Below are positions 35,700 through 48,102 of a stretch of DNA of 64,000 bases, piece after piece (position 1 is the first letter of the stretch; every line of letters starts with the position of its first letter). The stretch comes from Casuarina equisetifolia (taxonomy: Eukaryota > Streptophyta > Magnoliopsida > Fagales > Casuarinaceae). The stretch lies in assembly GCA_028551475.1 (NCBI GenBank), contig CM052356.1, positions 22,967,884-23,031,883 of the forward strand, in the 5' to 3' direction. The translations under genes and the position numbers were made by a program. The notes beneath the pieces are model-generated. The model was given only the letters and a program-made list of their open reading frames with translations, did no database searches and was not told where the DNA came from.

Positions 35700-38600
35700 A
35701 TTGATTCTTTATAACGTGAAGATCAAATTTATATGTAATCATAAGGAGACCTTGGTGTAAAGCATACAATTAGTGCTCTTATTGGGTCACGAGAAGTACC
35801 CTAACGTCATGTTGGATTTAGACATGCCTAGTATGAAAGAATCAAACATGTGTTTTAATCTAATGAAAAATCTTGGCTCATAACGTATTGCCTTGCCTCG
35901 CCTAAGAAGCTATAGGACAATGAAAATTGCATAACAAACTCCATAAGCAAACAAATACAAAATATATTTAAGATTTATGTGGTTCATAATAAATTTTACT
36001 TACATTCATGGAATAGTAATGAAGGTCTTGACTCAAAATGTATTACTTAAGGGATTTAAAATTGGAAAGTGGCTCATGTGGCCAATGTGTCTCTTTGTGT
36101 TTTAATGAACTTGAGCTAGTGTCACATTGTGTTGACATGGTAGATGTTGTTATCTTGCAGTTTTAATATCTCTCCACAAGCTAAAAGGTTGGTATGAACC
36201 ATATAAGCTTATCCTAAAGGGACTTGAATCGGGGAGAGGAAAGTCATTTGATGAAGATATCTGTTGTTTGATTCATGAAAAAGATAAAATGGGTGGAAAG
36301 CTGGCAATTTTTGATTTATTCGTAAATGAAATGAAAATCAATCTTGACATGCTTGGTACAAACATGAAAAATTGAATTTGTAGAGAGATAAAAGATGAAA
36401 AGATTGTCACACCAAAAAGTATGAAATTTAGATAACAATTGATGAATATCTTAGAGCTATGTTACAATCTAGATGAGTTTAGCAACAATGTTATCAAGAC
36501 TTTTAAATTCAGCTTTTGTGCTAGATCAAAGAACAATTTTTTATTTTCAAAAACACTAGGATATAAGGTTAAAGCCATGAAAGATGTAAAACTACTAATG
36601 GAACAATGATCTTCATGATCACCTACCTAACTAGTGTTATAATAGGCACAAAGTTGATTAGAAGTGGATTTGGTAAGTTAAAAACCATAGTAAAGAGTAT
36701 TTTCAAGAAAACAAAGAATGTATGTGACAAAAGTCTAGTAAGTTGTTGTTGGAGCATACATGTATTGACATGCTATAATGACTATGTATGAAATGTCGGA
36801 TCATGTAAAAGCAAGATATTGTAAAGCCCAATAATACTTCAATAATGAATGAGATTAGGAAAGTGTTCTCCATGATGAATAGATGGAGGATGGCTTATAG
36901 AACACGGAGCATAGACTCCATGAGCACTACCTATGTTGGCACATTGAATGATTTTGTGAGTAAATTTGGCTTGATAAAATAAAAGACCTTTAGAGGAATC
37001 TTGTGCTTCATTCCCAAGGAAATAGTATCGATTATCAAGGTCTTTGATATCAAACTCTTATTGTAAACAAGTGAGAAGATGAGCAAAAAAAGCATTTAAG
37101 TGACTTGTAAATATTATATGGTCCATATAGACTAAACTAAAAATGCTATATTGTGGAGTATGTAGTATGAAAAGTGATAAGTCTACCTTGGAAATGGTAA
37201 ACCAAGCTTTTGAAGAAAATAACTAGGGGATTGATTCGAACCTTGTGGAGCTTGTTTTAAACCATAAAGTGAATATCGAATATGACAAATAGAAGTAGGA
37301 TATTAAAGGTTAACAAATCCTTGTGATTGAGTCATAAAGACTTCTAGAAAAATATTTTGACATTAAATTGTTTAATGGTCCAACTTTAAAAAAAGAGACA
37401 TATAATAATGCTCTAATTGTGACTAACTTGGCAATAGGATTGAGTGTTTCATTATAGTTAATGACAAGGCATTGATGGTAATCTTTAGCTACAAGATGAC
37501 TTTTGTGCATTCAAGAGATTTGTCATTTTACTTTATAAACTAATTTGCATATTATGAGAGTAACATTGAAAGAAAGGGAAACCAATTTCCATGTTTGATT
37601 TTAAAGTAAAGTAGTATACTTTTCAAACATAGCTTTCTATCATTAGGGTTTGAGGAAGCCTTAGTAAAGTGGTTAAGGCATAGGTATGCTCATGACAAAT
37701 AGTGTGTTTGGAAATGGTACCCCCTTGAAGATGTATAATCATTGGATGACTGGAGTTAGATGGTGATGGTATAGGCCTTGAGAAAGAAGGATCCTTATAA
37801 GGAAAGGAAATAATAGGCTCTTGTAGTAGAGGCTTGGGGGATGTTGAGTCTATGGGGCTTAAAGTCATATGTGGTTCTAATTAGGATGAACCAAGGTTCT
37901 TAAAGACATGGGCAAAGAAATTTGTAATGAATATAAGACACTTCATGATGTGTTTTGTTTAAAAGATGTATGAAAGGGATATAGATTTTCATCAAAATTA
38001 GCATTAGCCATAATAAGTATTTGATTGGTGTAAATGTAGATAAACAAAACATCCAAAAACTTAAAGATGAAAGATAAAGAGTTGGGTTTAAAATCACATG
38101 TCCCATGGAGTTTTTTTTCTTCTTAATAACTAGGCTTGGAAGCTTGTTAATAATATATACTACAATTTCAAATGCATAGTCCTAATAATGGAAAGGGGTA
38201 TCAACTTGATTTAAAATAGAAAGCTTAGTGTTTACAATGTGTTTATTTTTTAGTTCAATGAATTCATTTTAGAATGGAGCGTATGAGCTAGAAAGATGAT
38301 GTATGCCTAGTTGAGATAGTAAATTTTTAAATGCATTTGAGGTGGACTCAATAGCATCATCACATTGGATACATTTGATTTTGGATTGAAGTTGATTCTT
38401 CACTAGTATTCAAAATGGATTAAGTCCAATGAGGCCCATGAGATATTGTTTGGGGGTGAATGTTCAACTTTGACCCTTTACTAACCTGACAAGCATTACA
38501 ATATGGAGTACCATGAAAAGAAATTTTATTACTTTGGAGCAACTTTATTACATTTCGATAGACAACATGACCAAGCGTAAGATGCCTATTTTTCAAGCAT

Positions 38601-39735
38601 ATTTAAAGATGTTGTAAGCACTGTGGGCATTGGCTCCAATTTATTAAGTTGGAGGCAATAGGCCCATGACCAAATGATAAGAACAGTCCAACTCATAGGT
38701 AGATGTTGGACAACACAAAAAAAAAATAAAAGCATAGTTATTATCATGTGTAAATTGTGAAATGGATAATAATTTTTTTTGAGATAGCAAGCACCATAAG
38801 AACATTGGAGATATTTAATTTAAGTGAGTTTGAGAGATTACCTCTGTAGGTGATCAAAAGGCTCGTTCCGTTGCCTTTAGTTACCCAACTTTCACCTTGA
38901 TAAGGAAGAACATTGTCAAGGCCCATTGGGTGGTAGCAATGTGGTTTATGGCTCTTCAGTCAGGAAAACATGTAGCATTGGATTAAGCTGATGGGGATCC
39001 AGCAATGTATTGGGCCTATTGAGGATAGGCCACTTAGGTAGTGTGGTTGGTCTAGTAGCTTGGGCATGATTGGTTAGGATCGTAGCACGCCCGATAATGG
39101 CTGGCCCAATGCCCAGTGCAACGGCAAATCTAGTAGCATGATGGTCACCGACGGTTGTTGCCGGCTTGTGTAAATCACCCACCGATAGCCGGCAGAAATG
39201 TGATTGGTTCCACAAAATTGGTCAGAGGGCGATGTTGTGGCCGACACCGAGTGTGAGTTCCCAAGATCTTTGTCTGTACTGTGCAGCCACACTAGTCGTT
39301 CATGGTAGAGTAGGCAACCTACGGAGCATGGCTTTGCTCCGTTAGTTCGACCTGTGCTTCCTAGGTGAGCAGGAGACTGGGCAAGTCCTCCCGTGTGATC
39401 GGTTGTTCGTGTCTAGACGAAAATGGCAATGGCCAACGGTGCGTACGGTGTATCGGGGCCCCAGAAGTGGCGGATCAGCTACTCATTGTCGGAGATGGTT
39501 TCTCTGATAGCGCCGAGCTCGTGGACCAGAGGGTACATGTCTTGGAGAAATTTTGAGATGGAACACTAAACTTTCGGGACAGCTTGAAGGTGGAGGCGAA
39601 TGCTGGAGGGGCAAGTGATGCTTTGGGTTGGCAAACTCTACTGTAAGGGCATGCCAAACGTTGGCAGAGGTGTCGAGCTTCATTAGGGCGGTGAGGATTG
39701 GATCTGAGTAGGTATCGATGTTAGACCGAGGGCTG
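35700..39735 (-). mobile_element. Ty1/copia element, minus strand, 5'-truncated and decayed
   Basis: Read on the minus strand, domains follow copia order. Gag pieces lie at 39680-39330 (TSANVWHALTVEFANPK, LLLT near the gag end), and a pre-integrase/protease piece at 38926-38744 (YQGESWVTKGNGT, ISNVLMVLAISKK). The start of reverse transcriptase is at 37510-37310 (LVAKDYHQ, NYNETLNPIAKLVTIRALL). RNase H is at about 36520-36190 (WCDN, YLSTNSIFH, TKHVKIDFHF, DIFIK, LSSPRF). A purine-rich PPT-like stretch follows near 36175, then LTR-like sequence to about 35700. Stops and frameshifts are throughout. The 5' LTR and start of gag are missing: similarity stops at about 39735, close to the NTF2-like gene. 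Confidence 0.85.
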
Positions 39736-40031
39736 ATATGGCAAATGTTGGTAATCTTTCAGTTTTAATAATACCCAGACCCAAGAAAGAAAAGAGATTA
39801 TCCTTGACCGAAAAAGAAAAAAGAAAAGTGTTTCTGGATAGCAAATATGATAGCAAGAAGGGAAAAAAGAAAAGCAAGAGCAAACACAGAATGCCAGAAA
39901 AGCAAAAGTGGGTTCCTTGTGACAGGGGAATAACAAAAATTCCTTGCTTGGTCAGCCATCTTGCGATGCACCAGACAGATGCTAAAGATTATAGCCCTCC
40001 TAACAAGCAATTACCCTGGAAACCGTACATG

Positions 40032-40063
<32 letters not shown>

Positions 40064-40079
40064 TTCTGACCATTCAACC
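39736..40079 (+). promoter_or_regulatory. Leader/promoter region of the NTF2-like gene with (CT)n tract
   Basis: Only about 340 bp separate the truncated copia element from the ATG at 40080. The region contains a pyrimidine (CT)14-15 tract at 40031-40061, common in plant 5' leaders. It stays open in the gene's frame from an ATG at 39738, so a longer N-terminus cannot be excluded. Confidence 0.5.
40031..40061. repeat. (CT)n microsatellite in 5' leader
   Basis: About 14-15 perfect CT units, 20 bases upstream of the proposed start codon of the NTF2-like gene. Confidence 0.97.
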
Positions 40080-43000
40080 ATGACCTCGTTGGGCCAATAT
40101 TGTACGAGAAATTGCCTAAACCCAAAGAATAGCTTCAACACATTTTCAGTTTCCCGATCTTCTAGCTCAAAACAATGTAGCAACATGGTGATCAACCATC
40201 ACAGCATTAGGCCCATATTTTGTCAACTATCGCCTGGGAGAAAGGAGCGACTGATAGGTGTATTCCCAAAACACAGAGATCAATGGAGACTGCGGTTTGG
40301 TGACGATGGCTCATGTGGGATTGCGCCTTTTTCCCAGCCAATTCCTTCCTCATTGGACCTGGTCCAAGCTTTTTACGACGCCATTAATTCCAAGGATCCC
40401 AAAACATTGGAGGAGAAATTGGACCAAATTCTGTCGCAGGACTGTGTATATCAGGACCTTTTCTTTTACATTCCCTTTGAAGGAAAACAGGTTTATTCTC
40501 TGTCCTTTCGTTTTATAGCATGATTCTTAATGCAATTGCTAGGACAAACTAAGAGCAGGCACAAGTCGCCAACGCTTCAGCTTTACAACTTCTGAAATGA
40601 GATTATGCATGCCTTCTGTGCTTTAGTTTCCTTTTGACATTAGCTTTCCAACACCCTCTTGTACCTTGCATCTTGAAACCCAAATGCTTGGATCACTCAT
40701 TCTTGCTTTGCTAGCTCCACCCATTCTCGACTTTGAATCCTCATTAGCATTCTGCTCTAAACAAACTCATGGGAAAAAACTGAGAACTATTGTTGTTGTT
40801 CATTTGCCTTAAAATATATCATATCTGAAGACCATCGATCTGGTTATCTGCAGGGTATCAAAAAGTTTATGTGCGACATAGTGGATGCGATGGGACATCA
40901 TATGCATGTTGTCATTGATAGCATGAAGCAGGGGGACAATTATACTGCAATCGTTGTTTGGCATCTAGGTAACCTTGAAAAATCCATAATGTTTCAAATT
41001 CCATAATTTCTTCTTTTTCTCATCCTAGTGCAAGCAAACTGATCCGAGCGTCAATCAGAAAATACTGTTCCTAGAGTAACGTTAAGATAAAATAAATAGT
41101 AATTTATTCTCCTGGATAAAAATGGTATGGCATATAGATTGGACTGATAGTTTTCTGAAAATGAATTTACCTCAAAAATAGAAAAATTATATACATTTTA
41201 TATTCTAAATAAAATTTTTAATTTATAATGTTCTCTAGCAAAAAATCTATTAACTCTGAAAACTAGAGGAAAATAGATAGACTATCCTTTGTAAACAAAT
41301 GAATTTTAATTAATTAACTGTGAAAAGTTAAAATATTATTAGGACACTATTTTTGATATACTTGATGGATTAGTAATATTTGACCAGTAGGCTAATTTTG
41401 GACATAATTTAAGTATATTTAATTAATATGACTAAGGTATATTTTTTGATGTTATGCTTATGTTAAACAGATAAGTATATATATTATTCCTTAATCTTAT
41501 GATGAGGTAGTTTATAGTTAATTAAATTTAGATCACAACTATAATTTTCCTCCTCAGTAAAAATTTTGTTGTTTGATCTAATTTTTCAAATTTTCAACAA
41601 AAATAAAGATATATGAAAGAAAAGAAAATAAAATTATCACAGGAAAACATAGAATATAAATGTTTGATATATCTATTTTTATGTAAGTTGTTAATTGAAG
41701 ATGGTTCATTTTGGCGACATTCATTTTCTTCATTTAAAGAAAATAAGGGAAAAGAAAATGGAAAAATATGACCAATCAAAGTTATTAATGGCATTATAAC
41801 ATTATAGAATAACGATTAATATTTTTTAATATAGAAAAGAATTTTTATCTAAGTCATTAATTGATATTGTATGAGTCCACACAAGAATTTACAGACTTTG
41901 TTTTGGGCCTCGCTAGCCTATACAAAATTTTAGGCTTATTAGAGTTTTGTTTTGAGCCAAGCCTCTACAATTAGTTCTAACCAATTGCCTATTCACAGGA
42001 TGGAAGGACAAAGACGTACCCTTCACCACTGGTTGCAGATTCTTCGAATGTGAAGAAGTTGAGGGAAAGCTCCTTATTAGGTACCCTTCCATTGTCAATC
42101 CGTTGCTGTTTGTTGATCGAACATATATGTCTTATCACTTCGGGCCTTTTTATTCGAATGTTCAATGTCCAATTTAAAAATTAGCTTTAGATCAAAAGGT
42201 CCTGTAGATATAAGCTTTACCTTAAAAATGAGTCTTTTGATATGAAATTCTTGTTTTATATATTTCCTTACAAATCAAATGTCATTAGGCTTAAGGTTTA
42301 TAAGGGTGAATAGAGTAGATTTTGATATAATATTAAAAGACTTAACAATCTTACATAAAATCTAATTCAAATGTTGGAGAGTCATTTTTTATTTAAATTT
42401 CATCTTTAAAAAAATCTTATTTTCCGATATTTGACACTCACTCGGAACACACCTTTCGACTCACGGCTTTTAACCCCTGCACATGCTAAATCGAAGATAT
42501 ACCCTGCAACGATCATCGGAAACAACACGGAGTGCTTTCAAGGCACACCATTGTGGTAACTAGCATGCCGAGCTTTAGCTTCAAATCCTATAACACATCA
42601 TGAGATTTTTCATTCATGTTAAGGAGCCGAGTGGTTTACAGAACAGAGTCATCCTGATCCACAGGAGACTGCATTTGCCATGTCTTAATATTTTTCAACG
42701 ATGTCAAGATTGTCATGCACCAGAAGAAGAGGCTATAATGCAAACACGCATATAAGCTTTTTACACGCAACTGCACGTGCACTGCTTTTTATCCTTTTTC
42801 GAGGAAGATAATTTTCGTGGTTGAGAAGAAACTTGGGATTGTTGCAGAGGTAACAGGTGATTCAGGGGATCTTTATCTATAATTTTCTAACCGACGACAT
42901 AATCATGTGTAGGAAAATAACCGGCATGGAAGAACTGCCGGTAAAACCTGGCGAATTGTTACTGGTACGGATCATTCCCAAGTATTTTTTTTTTTTCCTT

Positions 43001-43432
43001 TCAATACCTTAAACTTGTCATAGAACTCATGTGTTCTGATGTCATTTCTTGCATGAATATGTAGAAACTGTTGAAGGCGATCAGCAACTTTTGTGAAAGC
43101 TACCCAAATGTTGCAGAAGGTATGCATATGTATTATGGTTAGCTTAATTTCTCTTACAAATAGAGATAAAAACGCAGTGTAAGTTAGATGGAGCTCGGTA
43201 GTCAGATAGTCTCCAGAGTTCCATGGCACATGCTGCTTAATTCATGATAAGCAAGTAATCACGCGTATCTATATCAAAGAAGACATTAAGTTAAGGCTAA
43301 TAGTTGTTATTTATTGGTAGTGTTTTTACGTTTTCTGGCTTTGCAGGGTTGCTGCAGTTAAAGGCTCAGGGCATACCTGGAGGTGGACTAGACTCGCTTT
43401 TAGACATGCTTGGCCTGAAACAGCGACAATAA
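40080..43432 (+). CDS. NTF2-like (SnoaL-type fold) family protein, probably plastid
   Basis: Six exons: 40080-40490, 40854-40968, 41999-42080, 42913-42964, 43065-43119 and 43347-43432, giving 266 residues. Introns are GT-AG and phases agree (0, 1, 2, 0, 1). The first 60-90 residues are rich in Ser, Asn, Arg and Lys with few acids (MTSLGQYCTRNCLNPKNSF), like a transit peptide. The NTF2-like cone domain starts at LDLVQAFYDAINSKD and continues with CVYQDLFFYIPFEGKQGIKK, IVVWHLGWKDKDVPFTTGCR and FFECEEVEGKLLIR. It ends in a helical tail. This matches plant nuclear-encoded 'NTF2 family' proteins of unknown function; they are not nuclear transport factors proper. The ATG at 40080 was chosen because upstream codons are a CT repeat. 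Confidence 0.88.
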
Positions 43433-46400
43433 CTCACTATCTTGCCCTTCATGACATTTCTTAAATGGTATCGAGATAAGGAAATTGCTTCGATTCATTT
43501 TCCTACGTTGTCCTGGATCTGGCGTGCTTGAACAGTGGAGAACAGTCGTAAAACCCATTTCATTTGGATTGAATCTTTGGATGTCTTCCACTGTTATAAC
43601 CATGATTATGTAAAAGAAATGGGTAGTGTGAACAAAACCTGTATTATTTTCTGTAGCCATCAAACCAAGAAATACCTAATTACAATCATGTCAACGATGG
43701 TTGGTTCTATTGTGACATGTATAACAAAGTTTGAAGAAAAAATGATTTTTTTTAATTACTGTATTAAAAGACTGAAAAGCAAAAGAAGACTAGAAATGGG
43801 GACGGGAAGCTAAACAGAATTCCTCCACCGAAACAATCAGGCCATGAAGTAGAGCTCCCTTTCTAATTAGGCTGAAACAACGATACAACATGACCATGCA
43901 CCTACGTCTCCGAGACAGTTCAGACTGTCATACACATTGAATCTGACCCTCACCCAACGAATGATATCATGGTGAGAAGTGCTCACGCTAGAAAACCTGG
44001 ATTCGTCTCTATCCTGGCACCATCCTCCACTGACAGAGACCATAAAATCTGCATACAACAGTGGAAAGAACTTTCTTTCCACTTCCGACTCATCCAACTA
44101 CTGCTTTCCTTCCAACTCCAGCCAACCCATAGATAATGAAAATCTGTTATCTTTTGTCGACAGAGATTACAACTAACTTTTAACCATTGACTCCAAGAAT
44201 CCGATTCATAGCCTTAAATAATGCTGAATCTCTAATCAGTCGCATCCTGCTTGTCCCAAGAATTTAGTCATAAAATAGTTATGGATCAGCCTGCTTTGTC
44301 TTCCAGCTTAAACCCATTAACTTGGTAAATTGGCAGGTCATGTGATGAAACCTTCTTCTAGATGATCAAAGATAATTTTTTCAGCTATATATATATATAT
44401 TATAAAACTGAAAAATCTCAAATGCAACTTTCTTATTATATTGTTTAAGCTCATCGAGAACCTCGTCCACCATTATGAATAGTGAAATTTGCTAGAGGTC
44501 ACGCCGTGGGATTCGGGAAACTAAATTGGTGATTAGTCTGACCTATTAAACGACAGGCTCTAAGGACCAAGGTTTTGGGGACGGGCATTTGCCACTTGAC
44601 CTGGGGCCAACTAGAGTTGTCCCGAACTCATGGAACTCTTTACCAATGGATTGACAAAGCATGCAACAACATCCATGTGATTGTTGATGTCATGGGTGGA
44701 ATACCCAAGAGCAAAATATATATATATATATATATGCATGCGTGTGTATGTATATTCATGTATTTGTTTCTTAGATTAGAAGTATGCAGCTTAATAAAAA
44801 AAAGAGTAGCCGACATCTCATGTGTCGATTAAAGCATTAGCCAAGTTAGAAATTTGATAAGTGGAACATGCTTGAACAGAACATTATATACACCAAAGGA
44901 TCATTGACATTATTACTGTTAATGTTGTTGTACCATTGTCGCCAATTACGGCTGTGCTATCATCGTTGTTGGTTGTTACGTGCACAGATCTAGGTACACT
45001 CAACTGAGGCCAGATGGCTGCTCTTTAAACGGCCTTTTTGAATCTTTGGATATATTGGAGCCTTGAACTCCATCTTCATCGTGTAAAGGGTAAGTTCCAG
45101 AGACAAGCGGGTTTTAATAGGCACTTAACAGAAGAGAGGGGAGTGGCGTGACTTATCAAGCACGCTTGAGCCTACACAGGCCTGGTTTAGAGCATAGCTA
45201 GTGCAGTGCAAAGCTAAGGGACACTTGCACGTAACATTGATACTTCCATATCTGCAAATGCCAACACGTCATATTTCTATTTTTACAATGTTACGATTAT
45301 CGCCATTGTGGGCTTCCCCAACTCATTTCACTCAAATATATTCTTTCTAGCAAAATTCTATATACTATTGATAAACAAGTAAAAAAGTAGTACATGCTAA
45401 AAAATTTATTATCTAACTCTAAAGTCTACCTAAAAGTTGATAGAATCTATTATTATAAAAATAAAAAATTAATATATTTTTTAACAATGTGAAACTCATT
45501 GATTATATTTTAATGCATTTCCTTATCATAATCGTCAAATTATAAGACTATCATAATATCATATTACATGAATCATGTATAAAGTCAAATTAATAAGAGT
45601 TCATAAGGATGTTAAGGAGAATCTTGGTTTTTATACTATATTAAAAAATGTATTATTTAACCAAAATCAATTTAAGAGTTAATATAATTTATTATATAAA
45701 TAAAAATTTTAATATATTTCTTAATAACATAGGACTCGTTAATTCTATTTTCCTAGCACGACCAAACAATTCTTGACAGTATAGGTAAGACCCTAAATCA
45801 TCGTAAAAGGTTCATGTTTCCCCTTCTCCCTTCTGGTTTTTCTTTCTTATTTTCTACCACATTCGTACGTTTTGAACCAAGGCACCAAATCAGCATTTTC
45901 TACCATCAGATTCTGGGGTTTTCCGAGCTGATAAATTGACCCAAGAGACCTCAGTTCACCCGACCCAAGTCGGACCAGTTAACCGACACCAAGAGCATAA
46001 TAGACAAGCCAACCGTCACCTCAGTTTCAATCGCCTGGCTATTCTCAACAACTACACTGACGCCAGCTACCGTGCCAAAGTTTGCCATCCCGTCGATGTC
46101 CTCGATTAAGGCCCCCTACATCGTTTCAATCATATCCAAATCCTGTTTACAGCCACATCCAACCCCCTATTCTATTGTCTTCGGGCACCGCCCCACCACC
46201 ATTGACTATCATAATTATTTGCCTTTTAGTCGTCGTTTTCCTCCTCATGGCATCAAACCCGCAATCTAATCACCTAGGCGCGTATGAGTGAAAAACAAAA
46301 AACAAATGAAAAAGCAACTCACAGGAGTTGACTTAATATTAAAACAACCTTCACATTAAAAAAAGCAGAAGTCAAAATTTAAATTTTCCAAATCAAAACA

Positions 46401-47244
46401 AATTCCAACCTGAATTTGGGGTAGATGCTAGAATGCTAGAATGCTAGCTATCATGTTCATTTTATTTTCACAAACGTTGTGATAAAGAATCATACGAGGT
46501 TTATTGCACCTTTGACACTAACGTAAAACGACATAATTAATTCCCACCACTTCAACGTAGTACGCATCTTTGGCCAGCGGTCTTTTTGCCTGTATTGAGC
46601 TCTGTAGGTTCGAGGCAGTAGAGGTAAATCTTCATGAGGATGCTCAGGTTCCATACTTCTTAAGGTTGGAAAGTATATTCATTGCATCAAATCCCTCGCA
46701 ATAATCACTAAGAAGTAAGTTTAGCTATTGCAAGTATCGAACCACGTGACTTGGGATATCCTACTTGTACACTAGTGAATGGAGATTGTGATTGATGCCG
46801 CCTTCCACCAGAATAACGTGCACGGATGGAACTTAGTTTTCTGCGACAACGCATTTTCTTTTGACTTAAAATGTTTTAGGTGCCAATATATCTTATGAAA
46901 AGATCGGGGTAAATTTTACAAATTACGAGCAAAATTAGACATCAAAAGTTGGACAATGTTTGTGCATAGGTAATCGAGCAGGTTTTTGGAGAGTCAGAGG
47001 TTTTTCTCAAGGAGGAAATACAACAAATCCACTCACCAAAAAGAAGAAGGAAAAGAGGTGCTAAATGGACAATTCAATTACAGAACGGCAACTTATTGAT
47101 ATCTGAATTTATTGTATTGTTTCTTTGAAGTATAATAAAATTAATGTCCGTAACATTAACTTTTCCATGGACATGTAAGCTTTCTTAACGAAGAGGAAAA
47201 TAACTGAGAAAATAAAAAACAAAAAGAAGAGTGTACAGCACGCA
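43433..47244. other. Intergenic region, no gene recognised
   Basis: Tail-to-tail spacer between the NTF2-like gene (+) and the Dof gene (-). TA microsatellites lie at about 44385-44401 and 44718-44735. Two related AT-rich segments lie at about 45340-45760. A C-rich block at 45950-46270 is open in two frames for about 100 codons but without a recognisable protein; it may be a decayed gene. The remainder shows nothing. Confidence 0.45.
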
Positions 47245-48102
47245 TCAAGGTCGTGAGAAGACCTCGAAACCTGACAGATCCCAGGAACTCCAACTGTCGT
47301 TGATTGGATTCGTGGAATTCCTTAACTCATCATTGGACTGAAACGACTCCAATTCTTGTAATTGCCACAGAGGTTGCAACATTGAATTCGCCGAAGTTTC
47401 AGTGTCGGTCCACAGAACTTCTCGTATGGCCTCATCATCCAATAAAGCCTGCAATCCAAATGCATTCACATCGTCTTCAATGAGGTCTTGAACTTTTTCT
47501 TCGCGAGAAAGTCCTTCAACTTGTACATCAGCCTCTCCAATGGGATTCTGGTACTCGAACACACTGTTGTTTTGCTCGCTACCTGGGTTTAAAGACTCAG
47601 GCGAGTCGGATTGTGCGTTGGTATTATTAGCCGAATCCGAGAGTGGGAACGCTGGCTCAGTACTTGGATTCTGATCCAAGAACCTGGCAAAGACAACGGC
47701 GAGATCGATATCCGACCCGTTGGTTTCGCTTGGTTGAGACGCTGAGTCCCCACTGGACGAACATGAATCAGTGGACTGCTCATTGGCATTAGGAGAAGAA
47801 GTTAGTGAATTCCGTTGTGTGTGAGGGAACCTAGCCGACTTGGAACGGCGATTCTTGCGAGAGCCGCCCCCGACGGGCACGTTTCTCAGAGAGCCACCTT
47901 TGGTCCAGTACCTCCTACAGCCTTTACAGAAGTACCTGGGCTGTGACAAGCTGTAGTTGTTGTAGTAGCAGAACTTTGTTTTGGAAGAGGCGCAACGAGG
48001 GCAGTTGGGAGCGATTTCAACGTTGGGTTTCCACCTTCTGTCCATTGGCAACGGCGGAGGAGGGCACTGCATCGTATGATGACCACCACAAGCTCCAAAC
48101 AT
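47245..48102 (-). CDS. Dof-type zinc finger transcription factor
   Basis: Single exon of 285 codons plus stop. The Dof domain is at about residues 31-85: [26 protein letters not shown] and [18 protein letters not shown], with zinc ligands Cys34, Cys37, Cys59 and Cys62 in the diagnostic C-x2-C-x21-C-x2-C spacing. A basic stretch [11 protein letters not shown] follows and may be the nuclear signal. The rest is a Ser/Asn/Gln- and acid-rich activation-type region ending [15 protein letters not shown]. Dof proteins are nuclear and bind AAAG core sites. Outside the Dof domain I cannot place it in a named subgroup. The start at 48102 (MFGACGGHH) is the first in-frame ATG; a second lies ten codons on. 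Confidence 0.96.
   Translation of the reverse strand: MFGACGGHHTMQCPPPPLPMDRRWKPNVEIAPNCPRCASSKTKFCYYNNYSLSQPRYFCKGCRRYWTKGGSLRNVPVGGGSRKNRRSKSARFPHTQRNSLTSSPNANEQSTDSCSSSGDSASQPSETNGSDIDLAVVFARFLDQNPSTEPAFPLSDSANNTNAQSDSPESLNPGSEQNNSVFEYQNPIGEADVQVEGLSREEKVQDLIEDDVNAFGLQALLDDEAIREVLWTDTETSANSMLQPLWQLQELESFQSNDELRNSTNPINDSWSSWDLSGFEVFSRP

Noticed and set aside
39738-40079. Upstream ATG as the start of the NTF2-like protein
   Set aside because: It would add 114 residues, including a Ser-Leu run from the CT repeat; the ATG at 40080 gives a normal transit-peptide-like start. Kept as an open question in the findings.
45950-46270. C-rich block as an LEA or hydroxyproline-rich protein gene
   Set aside because: A short hydrophobic stretch is suggestive, but no start, domain or conserved motif could be placed.
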